Shown here: positions 9,386-17,929 of the stretch, in pieces
Position numbering within the stretch: position 1 is the first letter of the stretch
Layout: each line of letters begins with the position of its first letter
Origin: Thiohalocapsa sp963704155
GTDB lineage: Bacteria; Pseudomonadota; Gammaproteobacteria; Chromatiales; Chromatiaceae
DNA: 64,000 bases
Assembly: GCA_963704155.1 (NCBI GenBank)
Contig: CAVPHF010000032.1
Location: 248,001-312,000, forward strand
Direction: 5' to 3'
Notes under the pieces: model-generated
Told to the model about the DNA's origin: nothing
The model's database searches: none
Seen by the model: the letters and a program-made list of their open reading frames with translations, nothing else
Position numbers and translations under genes: made by a program

Positions 9386-10771
9386 CTATTGCGCGGCCAG
9401 TGTGTCGCGCATGTGCTCGCGCACGGACTCGGCATCGGCGTCCAGTTCGGCGCAGCGGGCGGGTTTTTGCATCAGCCCTTGCAGCGACTGCGGCGGCTCG
9501 GCCTCGCGGCCGATGGCCTCGCGGACCGCCTCGTTGAACTTGGCCGGGTGAGCCGTGGCGAGCACGACGGCGTCGGGCTCGGCCGCCGCGGCCCTGGCGC
9601 CGACCGCGGTGTGCGGACAGAGGATATAGCCGCTGGCGTCGAAGGTCTCGCGGATCTGGGCCAGGGTCTCGGGATCGGTCACCGCGCGGGCCGCGAAATC
9701 GGACTGGACCTGCTTCAGGCGCTCGCCGTCGATCTGCATCCGCCCGAGCTGCTCCATCTCGGCCAGCAGCGCACGCACTGCCGCGGAGTCTTCATCGAGA
9801 AGGTAGTAAAGATAGCGCTCAAAATTGGATGCAATCTGGATGTCCATCGCCGGACTCAGGGTATGGTAGACCTCCCCCTTGGCGTAGGTTCCGCTGTCGA
9901 CGAAACGCGTCAGGATGTCGTTGCGGTTGGTGGCGATGGTCAGGCGTTCCACCGGTAAGCCCATGCGCCTTGCCAGGAAGCCGGCGAAGACATCGCCGAA
10001 GTTTCCGGTCGGCACCGAGAAGCTGACCTTGCGGTCGGTATCGCCGCCGCTGAGCTGTCCCCATGCGTAGAAGTAATACACGGTCTGGGCCAGGATGCGC
10101 ACCCAGTTGATGGAGTTGACCGCGCCGAGGTGATAGCCGGCCTTGAAGTCGAGGTCGTTGAACAGGGCCTTGACAATGCGCTGGGCGTCGTCGAAGGTAC
10201 CGCGTACCGCGATATTGTGTACGTTTGCGTCGAGCACCGTCGTCATCTGCCGCTCCTGCACCGGTGACACGCGTCCCTTTGGGTGCAGAATGAAGATGTT
10301 GATGTGCTGCTTGCCGCGCACGCCGAAGATTGCCGCCGAGCCGGTATCGCCGGAGGTGGCGCCGAGGATGTTTAGCTCGCCGCCATCACGCTGGAGCAGA
10401 TGTTCGAAGATGTTGCCCAGCAATTGCAGCGCGACGTCCTTGAATGCCGCCGTGGGGCCGTGAAAGAGCTCGAGATAGCGTCGGCCGGCGGCCTGGTGCA
10501 GCGGTGCCACACGCGGGTCGGAGAAGCCGGCGTATGAGCGCTCGATGAGGTCGATCAGGTCGGCGCGCGGGATCTCGTCGCCGACGAAGGGCGTGATGAT
10601 CTCAACCGCAAGCTCCTGAAAGCGCAGTTGCGACCAGGCTTGCAATTGCTCAGGCGTGAATCGCGGCAACTGCTCCGGCACCAGCAGTCCGCCGTCGGTG
10701 CCGAGGCCCATCATCACCGCATCGGCAAAGCCGACCGGCTCGACGCCGCCGCGCGTACTCAGATACTTCAT
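9386..10771 (-). CDS. thrC: Threonine synthase
   Basis: The 461-residue PLP enzyme converts O-phosphohomoserine to threonine. Markers include the N-terminal MKYLSTRGG, the PLP-lysine region LFHGPTAAFKDVALQLLG, the phosphate-binding ILGATSGDTGSAAI, HPKGRVSPVQERQM, and FSVPTGNFGDVFAGFLARRMGLP. Length and motif order match bacterial ThrC. The gene faces away from the DUF4212/symporter pair across a 436-bp divergent spacer. Confidence 0.97.
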   Translation of the reverse strand: MKYLSTRGGVEPVGFADAVMMGLGTDGGLLVPEQLPRFTPEQLQAWSQLRFQELAVEIITPFVGDEIPRADLIDLIERSYAGFSDPRVAPLHQAAGRRYLELFHGPTAAFKDVALQLLGNIFEHLLQRDGGELNILGATSGDTGSAAIFGVRGKQHINIFILHPKGRVSPVQERQMTTVLDANVHNIAVRGTFDDAQRIVKALFNDLDFKAGYHLGAVNSINWVRILAQTVYYFYAWGQLSGGDTDRKVSFSVPTGNFGDVFAGFLARRMGLPVERLTIATNRNDILTRFVDSGTYAKGEVYHTLSPAMDIQIASNFERYLYYLLDEDSAAVRALLAEMEQLGRMQIDGERLKQVQSDFAARAVTDPETLAQIRETFDASGYILCPHTAVGARAAAAEPDAVVLATAHPAKFNEAVREAIGREAEPPQSLQGLMQKPARCAELDADAESVREHMRDTLAAQ

Positions 10772-11207
10772 TGTGAATTCAGAAGGCAGATGGCGCAGGC
10801 GGGCAGCCCGCGGCTCGATTTTTCCAACTTAGACAAAACACCGGCAGGCCGCAAGGGTGGGCGCCAAGATAGACGAGCGGCACGCTCACTCGAAGGTACC
10901 AGTTCCAAAAACCCTGTGTCTAGTGCAGAATTGATGTTTCGCATTGCGTCTCGCCGATTCGCCTATTGCTGCGTCAGCGTTGACAAGGGCTTGCCGCGCA
11001 CAACACAATGCAGCCGCGTCCAATCCCCGGTCTCCGACTCATAGCGGGCTGGCTTGGACGTCGATAACAAGAGCTGAGGGGTCAGCTGCAGCAACGCCTC
11101 GTTCGCCGGATGCCACCTTGTCCGGTTCGGCCAAGGCCGCGTTCGCGGGTCGCCCCGCCTTCCACCACGATCCAACAACAACTGTCTCAGAGGGAGGGAC
11201 TTCACCG
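10772..11207. other. Divergent spacer between thrC and the DUF4212/symporter operon
   Basis: The 436 bp have no convincing ORF, RNA gene or repeat. Promoters for both directions should lie here. A TTGACA hexamer occurs at about 10980, but the spacing to any good -10 box is poor, so I do not call it. The strong Shine-Dalgarno AGGGAGGG at 11191-11198 marks the start of the downstream gene. Confidence 0.5.
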
Positions 11208-11465
11208 GTGACACCCGAAAAGCGTGCCGACTATTGGAAGTCGAATCTACGGCTTCTCACCATCCTGCTGATCATCTGGTTTGTCGTTTCCTACGGGTTC
11301 GGCATCATCCTGGTCGAACCACTCAACACCATCATGCTCGGCGGCTATCCGCTCGGTTTTTGGTTCGCCCAGCAGGGGTCGATCTATGTCTTTCTCGTGC
11401 TGATCTTCGTGTACGCGATCAGCATGAATCGGCTCGACAAGAAATTCGAAGTCGACGAGGAATAA
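11208..11465 (+). CDS. DUF4212 protein, small subunit of sodium:solute symporter
   Basis: The 85-residue protein starts at the GTG at 11208, placed 9 nt after AGGGAGGG. It has two membrane helices (LLTILLIIWFVVSYGFGIIL and IYVFLVLIFVYAISMN) and ends in the family-typical acidic tail (LDKKFEVDEE). DUF4212 proteins are regularly encoded just before VC_2705-type sodium:solute symporters and are taken to be their small subunits. The symporter begins 12 bp downstream. Confidence 0.93.
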   Translation: MTPEKRADYWKSNLRLLTILLIIWFVVSYGFGIILVEPLNTIMLGGYPLGFWFAQQGSIYVFLVLIFVYAISMNRLDKKFEVDEE

Positions 11466-11477
11466 GGGGCCAACACA

Positions 11478-13268
11478 ATGTCAGATCTCAATCTCTGGAC
11501 CTATTCGGTCGTCGGCGCGACCTTCGCGCTCTATATTGGCATTGCCATCTGGGCGCGTGCCGCGACCACCGGCGAATTCTATGTGGCGGGCAAGGGTGTT
11601 CACCCTGTTGCCAACGGCATGGCGACGGCGGCCGACTGGATGTCCGCGGCGTCATTCATCTCCATGGCGGGCCTGATCGCCTTCCAAGGCTACGGCGCCT
11701 CGGTGTTCCTGATGGGCTGGACGGGCGGCTATGTGTTGCTGGCGCTGCTGCTGGCCCCATACCTGCGGAAATTCGGCAAATTCACGGTGCCCGAGTTCAT
11801 CGGCGACCGCTACTACTCGCAGGGGGCGCGCATCGTAGCGGTCATCTGTCTGATCCTGGCCTCGATCACCTACGTCATCGGTCAGATGAAGGGCATCGGC
11901 GTAGCCTTCTCGCGTTTCCTCGAGACCTCCTACGAGTTGGGCCTTTACATCGGCATGGGCATCGTCGCGGTCTACGCGGTGCTCGGTGGCATGAAGGGCA
12001 TCACCTACACGCAGATCGCGCAGTATGTCGTGCTGATTTTGGCCTACACCATCCCGGCCATCTTCATCTCGCTGGCGCTGACCGGCAATCCGGTCCCGCA
12101 GATCGGCCTCGGCGGCGAGTATGCGCCTAGCGATGGCGCCATGACACTGCTGGGCAAGCTCGATCAGGTGGTCACCGATCTCGGCTTCAAGGAGTACACG
12201 ACGGCGGTCATGGGCAGCAAGCTCAACATGTTCGTCTATACCCTGTCGCTGATGATCGGCACCGCTGGCCTGCCACACGTCATCATCCGCTTCTTCACCG
12301 TGCCCAGGGTCAAGGACGCCCGCTTCTCGGCTGGCTGGGCGCTCGTCTTCATCGCGCTGCTCTACACCACCGCCCCGGCGGTCGGCGCCATGGCGCGCCT
12401 GAACCTGATGGATACGATACAGACTGGTCCGGTCGGCGCCGAGGATGGCAACCTGCTGTATGCGGACCGTCCGGAGTGGTTCAAGAAGTGGGAGACCACC
12501 GGACTGCTGCAGTTCGAGGACAAGAACGATGACGGACGCATCCAGTACTACGACGACACCAACGCCGACTTTGCCGCTCAGGCCGAAAGCTTTGGCTGGA
12601 AGGGCAACGAGATGGTCAAGGTCGACCGTGACATCATGGTGCTGGCGAATCCCGAGATCGCAGGGTTGCCGAATTGGGTCATCGCGCTGGTCGTGGCCGG
12701 TGGTCTTGCCGCGGCGCTGTCGACCGCTGCCGGTCTGCTGCTCGCCATCGCCTCGGCCATCTCGCATGACCTGCTGAAGGGCATCTTCGCCAAGGGCATT
12801 TCCGAGAAGGCTGAACTCAATGCTGGGCGCCTTTCGATGATCGGTGCCATCTTGCTTGCCGGATATCTGGGTCTGAATCCGCCAGGATTCGCGGCGGGTA
12901 CCGTGGCCATCGCCTTCGGTCTCGCGGCATCCAGCATCTTCCCGGCGCTGATGATGGGCATCTTCGTCAAGCGGATGAATAATTCGGGTGCCATTGCCGG
13001 CATGATCGCGGGCATCAGTGTGACGCTGCTCTATGTGTTCCAGCACAAGGGCATCTTCTTCATCCCGGGCACCGAGTTCCTCGGCGGCATGCAGCCCGAC
13101 TGGTTCTTCGGCATCTCGCCGAACGCCTTCGGTGCCGTCGGCGCGCTCGTGAACTTCATCGTCGCCTTCGCCGTGGCCAAGGTGACCGCGCCTCCGCCGG
13201 AGCACATCCAGCACCTGGTGGAGGATGTCCGCGTGCCGCGCGGCGCCACCGAGGCCACCGGCCACTGA
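11478..13268 (+). CDS. Sodium:solute symporter (VC_2705 subfamily, acetate-permease-like)
   Basis: The 596-residue multi-helix inner-membrane transporter has SSS-family features: EFYVAGKGVHPVANGMATAADWMSAASFI in the first helices, GYVLLALLLAPYLRKFGKFT, GTAGLPHVIIRFFTVP and AALSTAAGLLLAIASAISHDLL (a sodium-site region). A hydrophilic insert (about residues 325-385, rich in Asp and Asn) is typical of this subfamily. The substrate is probably a short-chain carboxylate such as acetate (inference from family). It forms an operon with the DUF4212 gene and is followed by a terminator. Confidence 0.93.
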   Translation: MSDLNLWTYSVVGATFALYIGIAIWARAATTGEFYVAGKGVHPVANGMATAADWMSAASFISMAGLIAFQGYGASVFLMGWTGGYVLLALLLAPYLRKFGKFTVPEFIGDRYYSQGARIVAVICLILASITYVIGQMKGIGVAFSRFLETSYELGLYIGMGIVAVYAVLGGMKGITYTQIAQYVVLILAYTIPAIFISLALTGNPVPQIGLGGEYAPSDGAMTLLGKLDQVVTDLGFKEYTTAVMGSKLNMFVYTLSLMIGTAGLPHVIIRFFTVPRVKDARFSAGWALVFIALLYTTAPAVGAMARLNLMDTIQTGPVGAEDGNLLYADRPEWFKKWETTGLLQFEDKNDDGRIQYYDDTNADFAAQAESFGWKGNEMVKVDRDIMVLANPEIAGLPNWVIALVVAGGLAAALSTAAGLLLAIASAISHDLLKGIFAKGISEKAELNAGRLSMIGAILLAGYLGLNPPGFAAGTVAIAFGLAASSIFPALMMGIFVKRMNNSGAIAGMIAGISVTLLYVFQHKGIFFIPGTEFLGGMQPDWFFGISPNAFGAVGALVNFIVAFAVAKVTAPPPEHIQHLVEDVRVPRGATEATGH

Positions 13269-13295
13269 TCAGGCATAAGCTGAAATGACGATCTG

Positions 13296-13323
13296 AGCCC
13301 CGCACCCGCGGGGCTTTTTTTTT
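13296..13323 (+). terminator. Rho-independent terminator after symporter
   Basis: An 8-bp perfect stem AGCCCCGC / GCGGGGCT with loop ACCC is followed by nine T residues, 28 bp after the symporter stop codon. It is the clearest intrinsic terminator in the window. Confidence 0.92.
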
Positions 13324-13424
13324 GGGAGCACGGGATCCGGTGGCTGCTGCACGGCGTAAACGCCTCTGCGTGCTCCGCCGATGACGCCGGTCAGGGCTTC
13401 GGCCGCGGCATCGGGCTCGCGACC

Positions 13425-13450
13425 ATGGCAGCACAATGCGCTGCTGCCAT
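13425..13450. repeat. Inverted repeat in leader of nucleotidyltransferase gene
   Basis: Perfect 9-bp arms ATGGCAGCA / TGCTGCCAT surround an 8-nt loop, 60 bp upstream of the chosen start at 13511. It could be an operator or a leader hairpin; there is no T-tract, so it is not an intrinsic terminator. Confidence 0.45.
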
Positions 13451-13510
13451 GCGCCCGCGTTTCGGGTATCGTTTCGCCGGAACGAGATTCCGCCAACAAC
13501 CGAGGTTCAG

Positions 13511-15376
13511 ATGGACGTCGAGCTCATCGAGATACGCGATTTTCTGGCGAGCCAAGCCCCATTCGACTGCTTGCCGGAGGAGACGCTCGACGCGCTGCCG
13601 CGCAAGCTGACCGTGCGCTATTTTCGACGCGGCGTGCCGTTTCCGCCGCGCGACGACGAGCAGCCCTACCTCTATGTGATGCGGCGCGGCGCGGTTGAGC
13701 TGCGCGACGCGGACGGCAACCTGGTCAGCAAGTTGGCTGAAGGGGACATCTGCCCGTCGCCCTGTAGTCCGGATGATCCGCGCATGCAGGTACCGGGCCA
13801 GACCTCTGAGGATACACTCGCCTATCTCCTGCCCTGCACCGAGTTGGCGCGGCTGCGCGAGAAACACCCCGAGTTCGCCGAGCATTTCGACGAGTCGATG
13901 TCGAAGCGGCTGCGCAAGGCGCTCGACAGCATCAAGAACGAAGGAGAAGGCTCGACCGCGCTGATGACGGTGCAGGTGCGCGAGCTGCTCGGGCGCAAGC
14001 TGGTGTCCGCAACGCCGGAGACCAGTATCGAGGATGCCGCGCGCATCATGTGCAAGGCGCCCTGCTCGTCCCTGGTCATCACCAAGGACGATCGCCTCGT
14101 CGGCATCGTCACCGATCGCGACCTGCGCAACCGCTGCCTGTCCGCCCGCTTGTCGCCGTCGCGGCCGGTCAGCGAGATCATGACCGCACAACTGCATACG
14201 GTGGATGCCGACACGCTTGGGTTCGAGGCGCTGATCAAGATGTCTCGGCTCAATGTCCACCATCTTCCGGTGATGGAAGCGGGCAAGGTGACGGGCGTGC
14301 TGTCGACCTCCGACCTGGTGCGAGTACAAAGCGCCAACGCGGTCTATCTGGTCGGCGACATCCGCAAGGCATCGTCCACCGACACACTGATCGCCATCAG
14401 CAGCAAGGTCTCGGAGCTCCAGGTGCAGCTGGTCGGCTCAGGCGCGACCGCGCATCAGATCGGCCAGGCCGTGAGTGCCGTAACCGACGCCATTACGATG
14501 CGCTTGCTGGAGTTCGCGGAGGAGGAGCTGGGGCCGCCTCCAGTGCCCTACTGCTGGATGGCCGGAGGTTCCCAGGCGCGACGCGAGCAGTCGTCGCATT
14601 CAGATCAGGACAACGCCCTGCTGATCGCCGACCATATGAAACCCGAGGACGACGCCTATTTCGCGGCACTGGCGAAGAAGGTCAACGACGGGCTGGATGC
14701 CTGCGGCTACATCTACTGCCCCGGCGAGGTGATGGCGAGTAATCCCAAGTGGCGACAGCCGCTCAGGATGTGGACCAAGTACTTCAATACCTGGATCAAG
14801 CGTCCGGAACCGATGTCCCTGATGCTCTCCAGCGTATTCTTCGATCTGCGTGCCATCCATGACCCGGAAGGTCTGCTCGGCGAGCTTCAGGAGCGCGTGC
14901 TGGCGCTGTCGAAGGCGGACCGGATCTTCATTGCCTATATGGCCGCGAACGCGCTCAAACATCGCCCGCCCTTGGGCTTTTTTCGCAAGCTCGTGCTCAT
15001 CCATGGCGGCGATCACAATCAAACCTTCGACATCAAGCATCGCGGAATCGTCCCCATCGTCGACCTCGCGCGTGTCTATGTCCTGTCCGCGGGTCTGGGT
15101 GAGGTCAACACCCTGGAGCGCTTAAAGGCCGCCGCCGCAGAGGGTGCCGTGAGTAAGGACGGTGGCGCTAACCTGGTCGACGCGGCCGAGCTGATCGGGA
15201 CGCTGCGCATGCGACACCAGGCGCGCCAGCTCAAGCGCGGTGAGAAGGCCGACAACTTCCTGTCGCCGGACGAACTCTCACCGCTTGAGCGCGGCCACCT
15301 GAAAGATGCCTTCGCCTTGATCAATACCATGCAGGAGTCGCTCGGACAGCGCTATCAGGCGGGCCGCTTCGTCTAG
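13511..15376 (+). CDS. DUF294 nucleotidyltransferase with cNMP-binding and CBS domains
   Basis: The 621-residue cytosolic protein starts at the ATG at 13511, where homology begins (MDVELIEIRDFLASQ). Domain order is a cyclic-nucleotide-binding-like fold (about 1-150, with FRRGVPFPP and LYVMRRGAVELRD), two CBS motifs (about 160-285; LVGIVTDRDLRNRCL and VTGVLSTSDLVRV), a DUF294 nucleotidyltransferase (WMAGGSQARREQSSHSDQDNALL, a GSxxR/DQDN active site), and a DUF294 C-terminal helical domain. This resembles GlnD-like regulators whose targets are unknown. The exonuclease gene begins directly after the stop codon, as is common for this pair. Confidence 0.92.
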   Translation: MDVELIEIRDFLASQAPFDCLPEETLDALPRKLTVRYFRRGVPFPPRDDEQPYLYVMRRGAVELRDADGNLVSKLAEGDICPSPCSPDDPRMQVPGQTSEDTLAYLLPCTELARLREKHPEFAEHFDESMSKRLRKALDSIKNEGEGSTALMTVQVRELLGRKLVSATPETSIEDAARIMCKAPCSSLVITKDDRLVGIVTDRDLRNRCLSARLSPSRPVSEIMTAQLHTVDADTLGFEALIKMSRLNVHHLPVMEAGKVTGVLSTSDLVRVQSANAVYLVGDIRKASSTDTLIAISSKVSELQVQLVGSGATAHQIGQAVSAVTDAITMRLLEFAEEELGPPPVPYCWMAGGSQARREQSSHSDQDNALLIADHMKPEDDAYFAALAKKVNDGLDACGYIYCPGEVMASNPKWRQPLRMWTKYFNTWIKRPEPMSLMLSSVFFDLRAIHDPEGLLGELQERVLALSKADRIFIAYMAANALKHRPPLGFFRKLVLIHGGDHNQTFDIKHRGIVPIVDLARVYVLSAGLGEVNTLERLKAAAAEGAVSKDGGANLVDAAELIGTLRMRHQARQLKRGEKADNFLSPDELSPLERGHLKDAFALINTMQESLGQRYQAGRFV

Positions 15377-16066
15377 ATGGCGGCGCTGCTCTCGCACTGG
15401 CTGCTCGAGTGGCGCCGGCGCTGGAGTCTGCGCCGACGGCCGCCGGGGCCGCTCTGCGACTATCTGTCGATGCCCTTTCCGTCGCCGTCGCTGGACTATC
15501 GGCAAGTCAGCTATCTGGCCGTTGACCTGGAAACAACCGGGCTCGATGCCCGCAGCGACCAGATCCTGAGCATCGGCTGGGTGCTCTTGGAGGGCAACCG
15601 CATCGACCTGAGCAGCGCCCGCCATCGGCTGGTGCGGGTGCAGGGCGACATCCCTGCCGACACGGCCGTTATCCATCAGATCACCGACGATCTTGCCGCC
15701 ACCGGATTGGACCTGGCCGCGGCGCTGCCCGAGTTTCTGCACGACCTGCGCGGCCGGGTCATGATCGCCCACCACGCCCGGATCGAGCAGACCTTTCTCG
15801 CCGCAGCCTGTCAGCGGTTGTTCGGTGGTGGCCTGCTGGTTCGCACGGTCGATACCCAGCTCATTGCGCGGCGGATGCTGGAGCGTCGCCAAGTGACCTT
15901 CAAAGGCTCCGACCTGCGCCTGCATGCCCTGGGCGAGCGCTACAACCTCCCCCGCTATGGCGCGCACAACGCCTTGAGTGATGCGCTGGCCGCTGCCGAA
16001 CTGTTCTTGGCGCAAGCCGCGCATCGCGACAACGGCCGAGGCATGGCGTTGTCGAATTTCTTGTAG
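15377..16066 (+). CDS. 3'-5' exonuclease of the DnaQ/PolIII epsilon family
   Basis: The 229-residue protein has the DEDDh motifs: ExoI VDLETTGLDARSDQILSIG, ExoII around HHARIEQTFLAAA (Asp replaced in part by His/Arg context) and ExoIII HNALSDALAAAELF. The ATG abuts the stop of the nucleotidyltransferase gene, so translation is probably coupled. Homologues next to DUF294/CBS proteins are usually annotated as DNA polymerase III epsilon-like exonucleases, but this is not the replicative DnaQ by length or context. It probably trims nucleic acid ends in repair or RNA turnover. Confidence 0.88.
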   Translation: MAALLSHWLLEWRRRWSLRRRPPGPLCDYLSMPFPSPSLDYRQVSYLAVDLETTGLDARSDQILSIGWVLLEGNRIDLSSARHRLVRVQGDIPADTAVIHQITDDLAATGLDLAAALPEFLHDLRGRVMIAHHARIEQTFLAAACQRLFGGGLLVRTVDTQLIARRMLERRQVTFKGSDLRLHALGERYNLPRYGAHNALSDALAAAELFLAQAAHRDNGRGMALSNFL

Positions 16067-16115
16067 CCCGACCGGAGATCGAGGGAAGGGGCGGCCCGTA
16101 TGTCGGTGCCGGTTA

Positions 16116-16937
16116 TCAGCGCCGGCTATAGGCGATGACGAGCAGTGCGGTGCCGGCGAGCAACATCGGCAGTGTCAGTATCTGGCCCATGGTCAGCCAG
16201 TCGAACGCCAGATAGCCGATATGGGCGTCCGGAACGCGGACGAATTCCACGGCGAAGCGGAAGATGCCGTAGAGCAGCAGGAACAGCCCGGAGACGGCCA
16301 TGACCGGGCGCGGCCGCGACGAGAACCACCAGAGCAGGACGAACAGCAGCAGTCCCTCCAGGCCCGCCTCATAGAGCTGCGAGGCGTGCAGCGGCAGGCT
16401 CCAGACGGCGTCGGCGGGCAGGTTGGCGCAGTAGTCAGGGAAGCGCTCGCACGGCAGCCGCATTCCCCAGGGGACCTCTGTAGCATGGCCCCACAGCTCG
16501 CCATTGATGAAGTTGCCGATGCGCCCCGCGAACAGCCCTAGCGGCACCAGCGGCGCGACAAAGTCGCCCGCCTGGAAGAACTTGAGACCGTACTTTCGGG
16601 CAAAGAGCCCGATCGCGATCAACACGCCGACGAGGCCGCCATGGAAGGACATGCCGCCCTCCCAGACTTTGAGCACGTTCACCGGGTTGGCCAGGATCTG
16701 ATCGAACCCGTAGAAGAACATGTAGCCGAGGCGGCCGCCCGCGATCGTGCCGATGACACAGTAGAAGATCAGGTCATCGACCATCGCGGCAGTCCAGGCC
16801 GAGCCCGGACGGGATGCGCGCCAGCGCCCGAGCACCCAGGCAGCAGCGAAGCCGACCAGATACATCAGTCCGTACCAATGCACCTTGAGCGGCCCGAACG
16901 CGACGGCGACGGGATCGATATCTGGATAGGTCAGCAT
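16116..16937 (-). CDS. lgt: Prolipoprotein diacylglyceryl transferase
   Basis: The 273-residue polytopic inner-membrane enzyme transfers diacylglycerol to the lipobox Cys of prolipoproteins. The ATG at 16937 (MLTYPDIDPVAVAFGPL) is chosen because homology starts there; the longer frame upstream is not conserved. Visible markers are HWYGLMYLVGF, GGRLGYMFFYG, WEGGMSFHGGLVG (catalytic His region), the signature GLFAGRIGNFINGELWG and HASQLYEAGLEG. It is convergent with the exonuclease gene. A lipoprotein substrate candidate in this window is the L,D-transpeptidase at 35006. Confidence 0.96.
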   Translation of the reverse strand: MLTYPDIDPVAVAFGPLKVHWYGLMYLVGFAAAWVLGRWRASRPGSAWTAAMVDDLIFYCVIGTIAGGRLGYMFFYGFDQILANPVNVLKVWEGGMSFHGGLVGVLIAIGLFARKYGLKFFQAGDFVAPLVPLGLFAGRIGNFINGELWGHATEVPWGMRLPCERFPDYCANLPADAVWSLPLHASQLYEAGLEGLLLFVLLWWFSSRPRPVMAVSGLFLLLYGIFRFAVEFVRVPDAHIGYLAFDWLTMGQILTLPMLLAGTALLVIAYSRR

Positions 16938-17009
16938 GGGCGCGGATGGTAGCACGGTGGAGACAGGCTGGATGCTCGGGGCGCACGTGCCCAGGGCGGA
17001 TGCCCTAGA

Positions 17010-17288
17010 GTGCGATCCGCCACCGGCAGCGCCGGCTTTCCAGTCGGCCGCGCAACGAGTGAAGCGAAACAAGGCTTGGCCGCGGTCATCGAGGCCGCAG
17101 CGCGCGAGCCGGTGGTGATCCAGCGCCAGAAGCGTGATGTGGCCGTTGTGCTTTCGGTTCAGGAATACGAGCGACTGGTTCGCCTGAACGTCGCGGAGTT
17201 CCAGCGCTTCTGCGATCAGATCGGCGCCAAGGCGCAGGCTGACGTATTGGACGAAGTGACGCTCGCGGGTCTGCTGGCGGATGAATGA
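17010..17288 (+). CDS. Phd/YefM-family antitoxin
   Basis: The 92-residue protein starts at GTG 17010; the first ~12 residues may be non-native. The Phd core is clear (VGRATSEAKQGLAAVIEAAA, PVVIQRQKRDVAVVLSVQEYERL), forming the DNA-binding N-terminal half. The C-terminal half is helical and would bind the toxin. It overlaps the PIN toxin gene by 8 bp, the usual antitoxin-first organisation. Autoregulation is expected from the family. Confidence 0.85.
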   Translation: MRSATGSAGFPVGRATSEAKQGLAAVIEAAAREPVVIQRQKRDVAVVLSVQEYERLVRLNVAEFQRFCDQIGAKAQADVLDEVTLAGLLADE

Positions 17289-17703
17289 GCAGTGCCGTTG
17301 GGTACTGGACACCAACGTCCTGATCAGCCGGCTGTTGGCCCTAGGCGGTGTCGCAGCACGTGCTGCCGACCTTGCCCTCGCCCGAGGGGTCCTTCCGCTC
17401 TCGGAGGCGACGCTGGAAGAGATGATTGCCGTCCTTGGCCGGTCGAAGTTCGACCCCTACATCCGTCGCGAGGATCGCCAGCGGTTCATTGCCCTGCTGG
17501 GCGGTGTGGCGCGACTCGTGCCCGTTTTGCGGCACTTGGAGGTTTGTCGCGACCCGAGCGATGACAAGTTCCTTGATGTCGCCTTTGCGGGTGAGGCGGA
17601 CGCGATCATCAGCGGCGACCGCAACCTTCTTGCGCTGCATCCATTGCATGGTCTGGCAACCTTGAGTCCAACGGCATTCCTAGCGGCGCAGGACGAGCGC
17701 TAG
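17281..17703 (+). CDS. PIN-domain toxin (PIN family TA component)
   Basis: The 140-residue putative RNase toxin has PIN-fold acidic residues in WVLDTNVLISRLL (N-terminal Asp), the Glu of LEEMIAVL, DPSDDKFLDVAF and ADAIISGDRNLL. The pattern fits PIN toxins of the COG1569 type, which cleave RNA. It overlaps the upstream Phd-like antitoxin by 8 bp. Targets unknown. Confidence 0.88.
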   Translation: MNEQCRWVLDTNVLISRLLALGGVAARAADLALARGVLPLSEATLEEMIAVLGRSKFDPYIRREDRQRFIALLGGVARLVPVLRHLEVCRDPSDDKFLDVAFAGEADAIISGDRNLLALHPLHGLATLSPTAFLAAQDER

Positions 17704-17929
17704 CCTGTCCTCGAACCGATACTCCAGGCTCTTGCGCGCATGGTCGCGCGGGGGGTGAGTCCGGCGGACGTCGGTACGTCGAGGCGCCTCGCGACAGCTC
17801 AGCCTTCACGCCGTCCGATATGACCCCACCTAAAGAGCACCGCCGTGGCGGATTGCCGAGGCTCCGCATCGCGTCCGCCCGAACCTTAGATTGACTCGTC
17901 GACCAACCAGACTGACAAGGCCATCCGAC

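Noticed and set aside
10980..11010. Sigma-70 promoter with TTGACA
   Set aside because: The -35 word is perfect but no acceptable -10 hexamer lies 16-18 bp downstream.
11652..13265. 537-codon open frame antisense to the symporter gene
   Set aside because: It mirrors the codon structure of the sense gene, is Arg/His/Gln/Asp rich like a shadow frame, and has no recognisable domain or ribosome-binding site.
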